From Breviolum minutum Mf 1.05b.01 (taxonomy: Eukaryota; Sar; Dinophyceae; Suessiales; Symbiodiniaceae): DNA of 64,000 nucleotides. Shown here one piece after another: positions 22,554 through 33,699 of the stretch (positions are counted from its first letter, which is position 1; each line of letters begins with the position of its first letter). Made by a program: the position numbers and the translations under genes. The notes below the pieces were generated by a model, which saw only the letters and a list, made by a program, of their open reading frames with translations, did no database searches and was not told where the DNA came from. The stretch is from assembly GCA_000507305.1 (NCBI GenBank), contig DF239019.1, forward strand, positions 142,001 through 206,000. Direction: 5' to 3'.

Positions 22554-24188
22554 CCCCACCCCACCCCATCCCCATGTCTAATCAGAAAACGTATGACAGC
22601 GTGGCGCTCCTCGAGGCGCTCACACCAAAAACAAACCGGGGTAGAATCATCAACACTAGTCACGGTTGTGTCACCTGCCATGAAATTCGCCCTCCAAGTG
22701 CGCGGCTAAAGCTGGTGCATAGCCTGACCCACAAAAAAAGAACAACAAGGCCCCATCACCAGTGGAGTGACCGGAGCTCAGCATCTAAGATATCTAAGAT
22801 TTGGAAATTGAAAAGGTATATCTTCTTAAGAGTTTCTAAATATGCAAGAATAGGTGTAAGCAGTGTTCAAAACTATTATGACCCCCTGTACAAGCCAGCC
22901 AACTATATTTTTCATGACTGCTCAAAACGGAGAAAGTAAGCATTGTCAACATGTGCTATGGATTTCCCCGGTTCGAATTTTCGAACATGCAATCCTTGTA
23001 GCCTGGGGGTAGAAGTTGGGTCATGAAGGAAGTGGCACCTGTGCACATCATCACACGTAGTTACCTCAATCATCTTGCTTAGGTATATCTACGTGGGGCA
23101 TGTCTCGAGATGAGGGACCCAATTTTGGAACACACCCGTATACCACATGTCGAAGCACACTACATGCTTTCTCTCTAGTCTGAAACATGTCATTGCCGTA
23201 CGTTGTATGTCCAAACATGCAAGAGTCAACTGTTGGGACCAATACTTAAAACACAGGATTCTGCTCATGCACATCGCAGGGGATATGTTGTAAGATCATA
23301 CTTTCTTGACAAGCCAATCAAAATAGGATTTATACACATATGGATATATATGGCATATAAGTGTCTCTAGGGACATGCCAAAAGCAAAGAATATGACATG
23401 GCTCGAATTTTGGGCACGAAAAACAAAAAACCTACAAAACTTGCGAGGTTTCTCCGTGCTTTTGATATTCGGTCAATAAGTTATATTATAAGTTTGAATC
23501 ACAAGCCAAAGCTCTCACTAGTGGCAAACATGGCTTGATGAGCCCATTCCTGTCGCTCTGGGTAATTGGTATGTCCTTGTTTCGTTGGATTCGGTTGAAA
23601 TAGGAGCATGGCCTCTTGGATGTGATTTGGGTCTCAAACACTTGATATTAAGTGGTGGAAAAAAGGAATGTGCTCAACTATTTCTGTTGGTGACATAGAA
23701 GTTCTACAAGACCTTCAGGGCGGCGCCTGTCATGTAGCTGAACGGCACCATTGGAACCATGGCCTTGTCCTGTCGGCAAACTTGCGACAACATTTACATC
23801 CTATTGTCTTCCAGCGCACCTTGTCGACCCTGATGTTTGTTTCTGACAGGTATTACAAGGGAAAGGAACAGTCAAAGTCTGGCTACATCTATTCAAACCT
23901 ATGGCCCATGGTCTGTAAGGCCATCTTCATGGCTTTGTGTTCAGGTGACACGAATTTATCACATTGTCATCAATCTCCAAGAGCTAATACTTGGGGAACA
24001 ATATGCACCAAACACTCAGCCTGAACATGCCTGCTCGCATATGTTGCTCATCTTTAAACATACAAATAAACATGAAGACAGGTGCTTCTGCGGAGCCTTG
24101 TGCACATCTTCAGATCTTTATGCGATTGAGTCTTGGTCGAATTTCCTTTTTGGGAGATGGTCATCCCAATTTTCTTAGTGATGTGTCT

Positions 24189-24293
24189 TACACTCCCTGA
24201 AATTAACGGCTCTGAGCTGCCTTCAACTTCAAAAAGGAAACTAGTCCTCCAAGCATCATTTTTTCTGGTGCTACTGTTGATGGAAGAAATCCT
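24189..24293. mobile_element. Foldback MITE family A, degenerate copy
   Basis: A clear left arm (TACACTCCCTGAAATTAAC) and an internal AAAAAGGAAA block. The right arm is heavily mutated, so the right boundary is approximate. Confidence 0.4.
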
Positions 24294-24486
24294 GCACCGT
24301 TTCAGTAGTCCTGGCATTCTTGTCATGGGGTCTACCTTAGAGTCCTTAGATATAAGATAGTGCGGCGTATCATGGAAGAGGCGGCCAAACATACCATCTA
24401 AATATGTGTAAGTTGCGCTTCCGATACCCAGAAAAGCACATTTGATGCACTCACACACGCACGAAAACGCAGATCCCATCTCATAC

Positions 24487-24527
24487 CTGGAAATGTATAC
24501 TAAACCCACCGCGAGGTTTTTGTCAAG
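24487..24527 (-). CDS. Candidate short exon, unknown protein
   Basis: 41 nt between TTTTCAACTGGCAG and a GTATGA donor, encoding LDKNLAVGLVYIS. It lies inside a 175-codon minus-strand open frame (24054-24581) that may simply be fortuitous. Function is unknown. Confidence 0.3.
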
Positions 24528-25828
24528 CTGCCAGTTGAAAACATTCAACAAAGGTAAAGGGTAATCATATGCGATTAGCACCTGGGGTGACTAGTAAGTG
24601 TAGCTTGTGCTATCACTGCTGCTCATATCATTGCCATTCATCATTGCTCTCAATGATACTTGCAGCACAAACGCTATAGATCGAGGAATAAACAATCTCT
24701 GTCATTCAACATGATACAGAATTGGATAATGAAGGATGTATAGTATTGCATTGAAACATCACCATTGAAATTACAGTACCCTTTCAATCTCAACACGTAG
24801 AGAATCTCCACCCCCTCTTCACATCCCATGGGACCCCACCTGCACTGGCGCTGCCCTTAGGATCGTTTCACTGTGATGAAGTTGGTGCAACCAGAGAGGT
24901 TGAAAGACAATCATGTTTCCATATTGTTTCCTGGCCATCCTCGGGAGGATCATTGGACGTCTAATGATGTCTACCTGGAAAAGTTTGCATTAGTATGTCT
25001 GTATGAATATGTTCAAGTAGATGTTTTCAAATTTCAGAGCTGGGCATCTTGTAGTTTTTGTTCTCCGGGGTCACACAGTCAGTGTGGATTCACAGGTTGA
25101 CTTTCGTAAGTTTCAAATGGATCTCTTGCTTCGTGATCCAAAGTAGATCATGTATGGGGTCTATTGCCCGGCCACGACCAGAAGTGAGCCTGTTTGCTTC
25201 TCATATTATATAACTATGTGAATGAAAGCACTAACAACTACGAATTTGTTCCAAAGTGATGTAGTCTTAAAGGGTATCCGTTTCTCCGAAAAGCTCTGAC
25301 TCAAGGATATCATCCTCCAGACTTCCACTTCGCCAAAAACAAGGAAGCAGTGTGCTGTCTTGTGAGGTTTCCACGGTTCAAGCCAAACATTCTAAATAGT
25401 ATGAAGTAAGAAGTCACACATTAAGGCACCCCTCGCATGTCCCCCTTAGACATACCTAAAACAGGTCGATTACCATCAGTCTTGTGAGCCCCCGACGAAG
25501 AAGCCAGCTCGTTGAGTGCCAGGGAATGCTGGCAGGGGACGAGAAAAGATAGAAAAGGGTTTTTGAGCAGGTGGCAGCTGGGGAGTCGTGACGTGACGGT
25601 GATGTTTGGAAAGGTGATCCTTCAAAACGTTTAGGGATTTCCACTTAAGCATATTATTTTGCTGGGAGTCCACAAAGAAACTCCCAAAGATGGGGTACAC
25701 GGTATACGTTTTGACTTTCCACTTGAGAGTTTTCAGAGTATTATATATATTCCGCACATTTGTTCTTGGAATTTTAATTCCGTAGTTCCAAATTCCTTTC
25801 ATCTTCATTTCAAAACAGGCCTTTCCCC

Positions 25829-25940
25829 ATACACTCCCCAAAACTTTCACATGGCATCTGGTAGGAGGCCTTCCCAAACTGAAACTCATCTTGAAACAAC
25901 CTAGTGTTTCAGGTGCTATGTTCGTTTCAGGGAGGGTATA
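25829..25940. mobile_element. Foldback MITE family A copy
   Basis: Left arm TACACTCCCCAAAACT; right arm GCTATGTTCGTTTCAGGGAG then GGTA. TA lies at both ends. Confidence 0.65.
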
Positions 25941-26088
25941 CCACACAAAAGTGGGTGTATCCGGCCTGGTATTTCAACTTGGAATTTCGAATCTGCATCT
26001 GTAAGTCGTGGCTGGTAGATCGACGCCTCGAAAGGTCACTGGTGCCGTAAGCAACGGCACATGGGGGGTAATGGTCATCCACCTAAAT

Positions 26089-26190
26089 TAGCCTCCAGGA
26101 AACTAACATATCCCACCTTGGGAAAAGGAAAATCATCAACTCAAAAGTGCCTTTTTGGGAGGAATATTAATGTTAGTTCCCAGCAGGGTA
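26089..26190. mobile_element. Foldback MITE family A copy
   Basis: Left arm TAGCCTCCAGGAAACTAACA; right arm TGTTAGTTCCCAGCAGGGTA. It lies about 150 bp from the previous copy. Confidence 0.7.
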
Positions 26191-28245
26191 CCCAGAATTG
26201 AGGTGTAGGTTTTTTCTTAAAGTTTGAGGAAATGGGGTGGGTATGCTCCTACACACGCCTTTTTTTTTTGTGGGGGGGGGTGTCCTAGTCATTGCCCCTC
26301 AACACGGGCCCACATGTTTGCGATTTCAACTCGTTTTGGAATTGTTTAATAGAGACATTCATGGCAAATCCCGAGACATCAGGCAAAGGCCATCTGAAAA
26401 ACCGTCATCCATCAGAATGATATTCATCTTTTATCCCCTAAAAAAGGGTTACCAAAGTTGATGCCTATCGGCCAATGGTTCTCTTTGGGAAGATGCCTAG
26501 AAGAGTAGACCACAAACCGTCAAAGTGATTGGCTGATGGTCCAAACTTCCCTTTATGCCTTTATGGTTGGTGATGGTCATCCTACCCCCTACCCTGATCA
26601 GGGAAATCCTTACAAGGGCAATTGAAATAGAAACCTACTGTATCACTGCGTCGGCCATTCCCGACTATCAGGAAGGAAACATGATCCTCCAACCCAACAT
26701 ACATCAACATGCTGTTGACTGTTCTGTTGTCAACCCGGAGTACAGACAAAGTGCATTTAAGAACGGATCGGTGTATCCCTGTTCATCACTCCTATTCTGA
26801 TTCAGGATTCTAAATATCAAAATAGCTCTGTTCACCGCTCCTAACACCAGCTAGTTAAAGAATCACAAAGGATTCTGTGGATCAAAAAACCCTGAACCAC
26901 CAACGTCAATCACCAACCACCAACCATTGACTGATGAGTAATCAAGAGTGGTAACCTCTACAACCAGATCTCCTAAGACATCCAAGGAGCTTGTCTTCCA
27001 GGACCATGGCATATGCAATGACAATCAACACAGTGACCTAGGTCTCATTGTCAACTTTTCGGAATGGTGTATTGTTCTGCAAAATCAACTGTTAAGTCGA
27101 GTCTAGGATAGAAAAATACAGTAAATATCAGAAAATACCTCCGGACTGGATACATGTCAATGTGGTATTCTCATGCCCCTGGTACACCATCAACAGATAC
27201 ACAAATTATCACAGGAAAGACCAGAGAAAAGTGGGTACCTAAGCTGATCTTTCCCAACTCTCTGGACAAAGAACATGCAGAAGAAGGGAGCCTACAAGGC
27301 GTTTATTTTTCCATGGGAAAAATTCTGCACTGTTTCCTTACCATAAGAAAGAAGGGCTTCTTCCCTAAGCCTTATCAACTGAACATGATTTGGGATTTCC
27401 TGACCCTTTATCATGTGCCCTGATCTTTGACAAGGAAACATGGGCTCGGGTGGGGTAGGTTGACTGATTATGATTTGGTTGACATGAGCCTACGACAAAG
27501 AAAAGCTAGATCTCGGTGCTGCATCAATATCAATATAGAGCTGACTATCTGCAAAAAACACATTTTGCAGTCTAGCTCACAACAGGTACAATCTAACAAT
27601 CATTCGGCTATGTTACTTGAAATACCTGAAACCTTACAGCCAAACATTGAGTGTTTTCAATCAACTGCACATGTCCAGGTCATTGAGGCCGTTCTTGGGA
27701 AATTCCCACCCCAGACTGAGGTTACCAACTAGAATGCATAAGCAAACGAAAATCAGCGTGCCAGTCCACACCTTAGCAGCTAAGGTTCACTGTATTGCTG
27801 GGATCCTTTCATTCACTAGCGACCATGTCAAATTATCAACATTATCAACACTCTTGAAGGGGATACCCCCGCAAAAACCAAATAATTAATGCTCAAATGT
27901 TGAAACACGTTTCTTTGCTGCATTCAAGTCACTGCTTTTGACTGCTCTGGCGTCAATTGTGCCGAGCTGTCTCCTGAGGGTTTTATCTTTGCAGGGCCAA
28001 CTCAGGAGGAAGTTTGAGGCGTTCGACACAGAAAAACTTGAAACTACCATGGAACCTAACACTTGATTTTGAGTCTTTGTTGAAGGGATATCCCTCCAAC
28101 AAAGATGCTAAGCTAGCTAGCTGGAACTCCCAACCGTTTTCAATATATACATCTACAGCTTCCGTTCGTGCCTGCAGCAAAGCTATGGTGGCACCTAGGA
28201 AGCAACGTGGAACAGGTGGAAACGGTCATCATTTTGAGGCTTCAA

Positions 28246-28400
28246 GGTAGGATAATCCCACTTAGTAAAGGAGTTAGATAACTAAATATCCATGGCTAGT
28301 AACTTCTGCAGGCTTATTTTCCACTTGCAAATGGTTTTTATATAAATCTTTTTATCTCAGTTACTAAGGACTTCTTGGGGGGATTATCCTCCGGGTAGGC
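28246..28400. mobile_element. Possible third foldback element
   Basis: GGATAATCCC near the left end and GGGATTATCC near the right end, with CTTAGTAA/TTACTAAG further in, about 150 bp apart. The arms are short and imperfect. Confidence 0.35.
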
Positions 28401-29556
28401 CATTACGACAAATCATCATGCTTCTTGTCACCTCACAAACTGCCCGTAGAAGTATTTGAACATCCTCCACTTTGAAAAAACATATTGCAGAGAATCAAAA
28501 CCTCAACTTAGATGACACACCTTGTTATTCCTTGTCCCAGCGTTGGGAAGTCCTAGTTCCTCGTTGAGCACTGAAACAAACAATTCGACCCCTCGAGGAC
28601 GTGTTGTGTCACAGCGTCACGGCAGCTTTTTCTGGACTTGGAAGAGTGTGTGATTCTATGATATTCATTAAACATCTGAAGCATTAGAGCTATTACTTAT
28701 GCAATTCCTATAAGAAGTTTCCGGCTCTTGAACATCATTTGCAAAGACTGGATCCTCTTGTATTGTCGCTGGATCCTGTAGGACCTAATAGGATTGGCAG
28801 GTTTTTTGGTTATTGTTTGCGGCGGGAAACAAATTATTGAGCCAAAAGCCATGTGGGTAATTCTAAGAATTCAAAGTAAGATTTTAGGGGAGGGATATGG
28901 AGGGATTCCAGAGACAACAACCAACACCTCACATCTTTTTTCCAACAACGCAGCATCTCCACACCATCTCACAGAACTTCTCTTCACCTTCATCGATGGC
29001 CCCATTACGGGCGGTGATTCTTGATGTTTGGTCACCAAACAAACAAATCTTATCAAATCAAAAGTTCCTGAAGCTAATAATATATAGTCTGAGTCTAGAA
29101 TGCATTAGAATGCAACTCTAATCGAAATGATCTGAAACCACTCATCAGCGAATCTTTTGGCAACAACAATTGACAAGACTCTCAACAACCCAAGCGACAT
29201 CATCTTCCAAAGTAGTACCAAGTTTCCAATGTGAACTCCACAGAAATCCGCTAGTCTTTCCCATGCTTTCACCAGAATGACATATATAATGCATGCACAT
29301 TTCATTGGATGCACACTTCAGCAAGTTCTAAAAAAAAATGCCACACATGCAGTGGCCTCTTGTCACCCTTTTTGATCTTTGACATAATCTCATCAATTGG
29401 GGGTTCACCATGTTATTCCTCTGCCGCCTAGACCTTAGATCCCTCAATGGCCTCCTCCATTTGGATGCTTTGTAAATTTCTACTTTCAACAAATCGTGTT
29501 TTGTGGTTTTCCCCAAACTCATGCAAGCAAAATAGTGCTCAGTGCTTGGACTCCGT

Positions 29557-30087
29557 TCATCGCTTCCGAAACACCTTTTCAGTCTCCCAGCCTTTTCGGT
29601 TATAGCTTTGCCAATAGCCCTCTGGGTGGACGAAGCATGGCATGCATGCCGCCATGCAGGTCAAACCTGAAAAAACGAGCCATGACACATTGTAGCCTAT
29701 TATAGCTGTACAACGTACCCTTCCCTGAAGCAACTCCCTGGAAACAGCCAGTTTAATAGGTTTAATGAGGGGTTGTAATGACCTACTCTCCAGGTTTGGA
29801 TCACGGATGAGCATAAAATATGTATGAAACCACCACCTAATGATTATGCCCTGCACGCGGGTACTCCACATGATTCTGGTTCGGCGAAGTATTTGTCCAT
29901 GATACATCGCAAATACATGCAACCTAGCATTGCATCTTACACATGACCTTGCATAGAAATCTACTTTTGTATTTCTCATTGGAGACTTCCACGTTTGGTC
30001 TGACTGTCCCCCTTTTTCTGTGCCATGCCATTTTGTCAAACTTGTAAGGGGGCTCTTCAAAACACAACCGAGGATATTGAGCCACAC
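29557..30087 (-). CDS. Unassigned 176-codon open reading frame
   Basis: An open frame with ordinary amino-acid composition and no recognised domain. It is longer than expected by chance here, but no splice signals, start context or family match support it. It could be relic coding sequence. Confidence 0.2.
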   Translation of the reverse strand: MWLNILGCVLKSPLTSLTKWHGTEKGGQSDQTWKSPMRNTKVDFYARSCVRCNARLHVFAMYHGQILRRTRIMWSTRVQGIIIRWWFHTYFMLIRDPNLESRSLQPLIKPIKLAVSRELLQGRVRCTAIIGYNVSWLVFSGLTCMAACMPCFVHPEGYWQSYNRKGWETEKVFRKR

Positions 30088-30241
30088 TATAAAGAATCTA
30101 CTGAATGAGTCTCTGGATGGCGTTGGTTGGCGATTCTTGGTTGCAAAGGGACTCGAATCATAACCGGTTCTACGTCTGTAATTGCAAAAATCGCAACAAA
30201 TGAGCTATGAATAAAACACTGCTTGCTTGACTTAGGGCATT

Positions 30242-30294
30242 CTATATATATATATATGTATATTCATATATATATATAAATAGTATCTATATAT
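30242..30294. repeat. TA-rich microsatellite
   Basis: Interrupted (TA)n runs with GTAT and CAT interruptions. Confidence 0.85.
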
Positions 30295-31195
30295 GAATAC
30301 ATCTTTTAGTTCGGGATTAAGCCATCGTCCATGCGACTCAATAGTCAATAGTAAACCAGGATTTCACCGGATGGGATCATTTGGTTTTTGCAGCTCAGGT
30401 GGTCGAAACATTCAATCACTAATCAACCATATATACTAAATATGATATGACATTCATCCTAAGGGCTATTTGTAGTCTTCTTATGTTCACTTTTCGGGGA
30501 TAGATTTACATTGACATAATTTTCTGCTGTAGGTGTAGTTGCAGCACAAAAAAAATAGCAATCTACTGAATAGGATAATCGACAAAGCACCAGGATGGGT
30601 CCCTTCCCTCACCTCTCGTAAATGGTGCCGTGCTTGTCTTTGGCCAGCACCACCACCTTGCTTTTCAATGCGTCAGTCGAACATCAAAGTCTTTTTACTT
30701 AAAACTTCAGCTCAAGAAATTATGCATTCACTATAAAGGCTGCTGCTGAGGTAATATCCTCTGATACACACTAGAATCAATACTCGAACAACAAGATAGT
30801 ACCAATCCTTTCCAGGTGTCCCACCAGGTATCCAACCAAACATATGCCCCTTGGGCTGTGTACCTCACCAACCTGCCCAAAGGTCACTAAACCCGCACCA
30901 TTTAGAGGACGAGAACTTGGGTGAGATGTTTATTCTGAGATGTTCATTATTCGTTTCCTTCAATGGCTTAAGTTTATGATCAAATGTCCCGCTGGCATCA
31001 TCACTCAAACAGATTGAAAAAACACAATTTTTAGAGCTCTTGAGGTGATGAAAGGGAGATTTATTGCAAACCCAGTGGGTTTGCTAGATTCCTCAAAATG
31101 GAAGGACTCACAGTCCTCCGTTGAACCATACAACAGCCTGACTCTTCAAAAGCTTCATCCATGACCACCAAGTTGTTTTCCGAAATAAGTACCCA

Positions 31196-31292
31196 GAAAC
31201 AACACAAGCAACAAGGAACAAACAACAAACAGCAACAAGGAACAAACAACAAAGAACCCAGCAACAAACCACAAGAAGCAACACAACAATCA
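31196..31292. repeat. Imperfect AACAA-rich tandem tract
   Basis: Two adjacent near-copies of an AGCAACAAGGAACAAACAAC unit within a CAA-rich tract. Confidence 0.7.
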
Positions 31293-32142
31293 ACCCAAAA
31301 TCTCTGACAATTTGCAATCCGACTTTGGAATCGTATCTGCTCCAACCCAGTGACATCTTTTTGCAGTTGGAAGTTTTTCTTCTTGTAGATCGCTACATTC
31401 TTCAGACTGCTTGTCTCCTGCATCAGCTGAAGGGGTTCACCAAAGAATCAATGTGAAAAGGTTCGTTAGCCACTGGGCGTTCTCCTGCAACATAGCATGG
31501 TGCTAGTCCCAGTTCTTTTCTCTTAGTCATAGTGATCAAAGAAAAACACTCCTAATGCAGAACATCCCATGAAGGTATGCACATCTTGGGGCCCGCTTCA
31601 CACTTACAAATACAGTGGAAGCTGAAGGACAACCGTCTGCTACAAATTCTTTAAATTGGATTCTCTAATTAGCTCCACGGTCTACATGAATGAGTAAATG
31701 ATGAAGCTGGATGCTGTGTTCTCCCTCATGTCCATTAAATGTGAGTAATACATTCACATTACTCACTTGCGCGCCAGGTAGTCTAGCCATTTGAAGTTCC
31801 ATCCCTCATGCACCCCTCTATAAAAAAAATGAGTCAGCAGGATCAATTACATGGAATATGCCAACATTTCAAGTTTGGTATCTTGTTGCAGCTTGGAGTA
31901 CGCCTAGTTCCATGTTCTATAGATTGGGGACCATGATTCTTCACCAACAGGCGTGATCATTTTGTCCCTACGCCTCTGGATTTCCTTGAGATAGGCGTCA
32001 TGGATACCTTCATGGAGCAATTGCTACCTTTTTGTAGAACATGTGCAACATACCCTCTGGCAAACTGACATAGCAATGGAACATACCCAAATGTCCAATA
32101 TGCACAACAGCGTCGCTGTGACCCTTTTCCAGCCAACTATCT

Positions 32143-33699
32143 TTGTTTACTGAAGCACATCAAGCCTTTGGCAAGGTTCACACCTTTGTTAGTAATTATA
32201 TATATATATATATTTATGTCCGTGATGTGCAATCATGCAGACCGAAGGATGTTGCGAAATATTTGAGGCCATTACGGATTGGGAAAAGACAACGATCCAT
32301 TGGACAGAAACAACTTCCTATGATCAATCTCGAAGACGGCACTATCGCTGCTACTCGTGAAGCGTCCCAGGCAAGATGGCGACGTCATTTCTCAGAAATG
32401 GAAGCAGGGGAATTGAGTTCTCTTCAGGACCTCTATACACAACACCTTGACAGCTATGGGACTTCAGAAGTTTCCTTCAGCGACATTCCTACCATTTATG
32501 AATTGGAATATCAAATGAGACGGGCGAAGCCAAGGAAAGCAATGGGGTACGATTATCTACCTGGAGAGCTACTTCGTGAAGCACCAGGGCTGATGTCGTA
32601 CCATCTCTATCCATTGGTACAAAAGATCGCACTATGGCAGTTGGAGCCATTGCAGTTCAAGGGGGGGCGTTTAGCCACCCTTTTTAAAAAAGGAACCTCC
32701 ACTGAAGCCGAAAATTATCGTGCTATCCTTGTATCGTCCAGTCTTGGAAAATGTTTCCACAATCTTTGGAGGAAAAGATCACTTCCGTGGATGCGGGCAA
32801 TGGCAGATCCTATGCAAATTTCTGCTACCAGCGGAGCTCTGGTTGCACAAGCTGCGCATGTCATTCGTCTACATCTCGGACAAGGGAAAACAAATGGAGT
32901 TTCTTGCTTTGCCGTGTTTTTAGATATCCAGAGTGCTTACTACCGTTTGCTACGCCAACACTCGATGGACCTCGATCTCTCGGACCTTGGAATCATGACA
33001 TTGATACAGCGACTGGGGCTACATGACCTCGATTTTGATGCGGTGGCTAAAGCTTTGCAAGAGCCTTCCACCTTGTCGCAAATCGACTGCCCGGGCCATC
33101 TACATTGTATGATATCCTTGTTTCATTCGCAAACTTGGTTCATTCTTGCTGACGACGACCGCTTGGTCACCACACATCGTGGGACCAGGCCGGGCGATGG
33201 TTTCGCAAACGTAGTATGGAATTTGACATACTCAAAGTTCCTCCACAGGGTATCTGTTCGACTGGCTGCAACAGGTGCCTATCAGCCCTTACCATGGAAT
33301 GGTTGCCAAGGACTTTTGTGTTCAAAAGGTGATCAAATGGTACAATATTTCACCACTACCTGGGCGGACGACACAGCAGTCATGGGATGGACAGTAGACG
33401 CCACTACGGTAGTTCCTACAGTGCAAGTCACCACCGAAGTGCTCTATGAAGAGCTCCTGAAGCTAGGTATGAGACCTAACACCAAACCAGGGAAAACCGA
33501 AGCTATTGTCGACATAAGGGGCAAAGCCAGTGTTCCTTGCCGCCAACATCTACACCATGGCCTCAAAGGACGCATACCCTTACGTTTTTCGGAAACAGGG
33601 CTTGAGGACCTACGGACAGTACCTTTTACAATCACCTTGGTGGTGTGGTGGTGCACGGTAGCCGACATCTTACCGAAATCAAACGCAGGATCGCTATGA
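32143..33699 (+). CDS. LINE reverse transcriptase, first open frame (518 codons; true end of frame near 33624)
   Basis: This is a non-LTR reverse transcriptase, which copies element RNA into DNA. Residues 1-26 come from flanking and TA-repeat sequence and are not part of the protein. From about residue 28 come the linker (PMINLEDGTIA, WRRHFSEMEAG) and the fingers (KAMGYDYLPGELLREAP; GGRLATLFKKG; NYRAILVSSSLGK). Then follow motif A (FAVFLDIQSAYYRLL, catalytic D261), motif B (HRGTRPGDG, 345-353), motif C (TTWADDTAV, catalytic D409 and D410) and motif D (LGMRPNTKPGKTEA). Motif C has W in place of the usual Y or F. All three catalytic aspartates are present. After residue 494 the frame is lost: the expected next block (YNHLGG) continues one frame away. 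Confidence 0.92.
   Translation: MFTEAHQAFGKVHTFVSNYIYIYIYVRDVQSCRPKDVAKYLRPLRIGKRQRSIGQKQLPMINLEDGTIAATREASQARWRRHFSEMEAGELSSLQDLYTQHLDSYGTSEVSFSDIPTIYELEYQMRRAKPRKAMGYDYLPGELLREAPGLMSYHLYPLVQKIALWQLEPLQFKGGRLATLFKKGTSTEAENYRAILVSSSLGKCFHNLWRKRSLPWMRAMADPMQISATSGALVAQAAHVIRLHLGQGKTNGVSCFAVFLDIQSAYYRLLRQHSMDLDLSDLGIMTLIQRLGLHDLDFDAVAKALQEPSTLSQIDCPGHLHCMISLFHSQTWFILADDDRLVTTHRGTRPGDGFANVVWNLTYSKFLHRVSVRLAATGAYQPLPWNGCQGLLCSKGDQMVQYFTTTWADDTAVMGWTVDATTVVPTVQVTTEVLYEELLKLGMRPNTKPGKTEAIVDIRGKASVPCRQHLHHGLKGRIPLRFSETGLEDLRTVPFTITLVVWWCTVADILPKSNAGSL
32197..32212. repeat. TA microsatellite at the LINE 5' junction
   Basis: A (TA)8 run immediately before the first LINE-like codons; it may mark the insertion or truncation point. 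Confidence 0.85.
33622..33630 (+). other. Frame break in the LINE reverse transcriptase (T4 run)
   Basis: The upstream frame ends LEDLRTVP and the downstream frame resumes FYNHLGGVVVHG. Adding one T to the run at 33624-33627 would make the reading continuous. The zero-frame codons around the site do not form a canonical X-XXY-YYZ -1 slippery heptamer. A one-base deletion or a base-calling error is therefore likelier than programmed frameshifting. Confidence 0.8.

Larger units (their letters stand above)
14417..24000. other. No assignable gene; scattered coding-like segments and an AAC repeat
   Basis: I could not assign any segment upstream of the VWA8 start to a known family. Minus-strand segments at 15.3-15.5, 16.8-17.1, 17.3-17.5 and 21.4-21.9 kb look protein-like, but without a family match their frame and boundaries are unproven. 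A single ambiguous base sits at 22553, next to a poly-T and C-rich tract. Confidence 0.5.
24600..32140. other. Mostly non-coding stretch upstream of the LINE
   Basis: Apart from the open frame at 29.6-30.1 kb, inverted-repeat elements near 25.9, 26.1 and 28.3 kb, a TA tract at 30.24 kb and a CAA-rich tandem tract at 31.2 kb, I see no supportable feature. No endonuclease-domain sequence belonging to the LINE was recognised upstream of its reverse transcriptase. Confidence 0.45.

Noticed and set aside
28838..28860. Resemblance to a dinoflagellate spliced-leader relic (TTTTGGCTCAA on the minus strand)
   Set aside because: Only 11 bases match and the preceding bases disagree with the leader.
32143..32218. 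First 26 codons of the LINE reverse transcriptase open frame
   Set aside because: They cross a TA microsatellite and have no LINE similarity. They are flanking sequence, not protein N-terminus.
33622..33630. Programmed -1 ribosomal frameshift in the LINE
   Set aside because: The zero-frame codons around CCTTTTAC do not form an X-XXY-YYZ heptamer, and a simple one-base loss in a T run explains the break.
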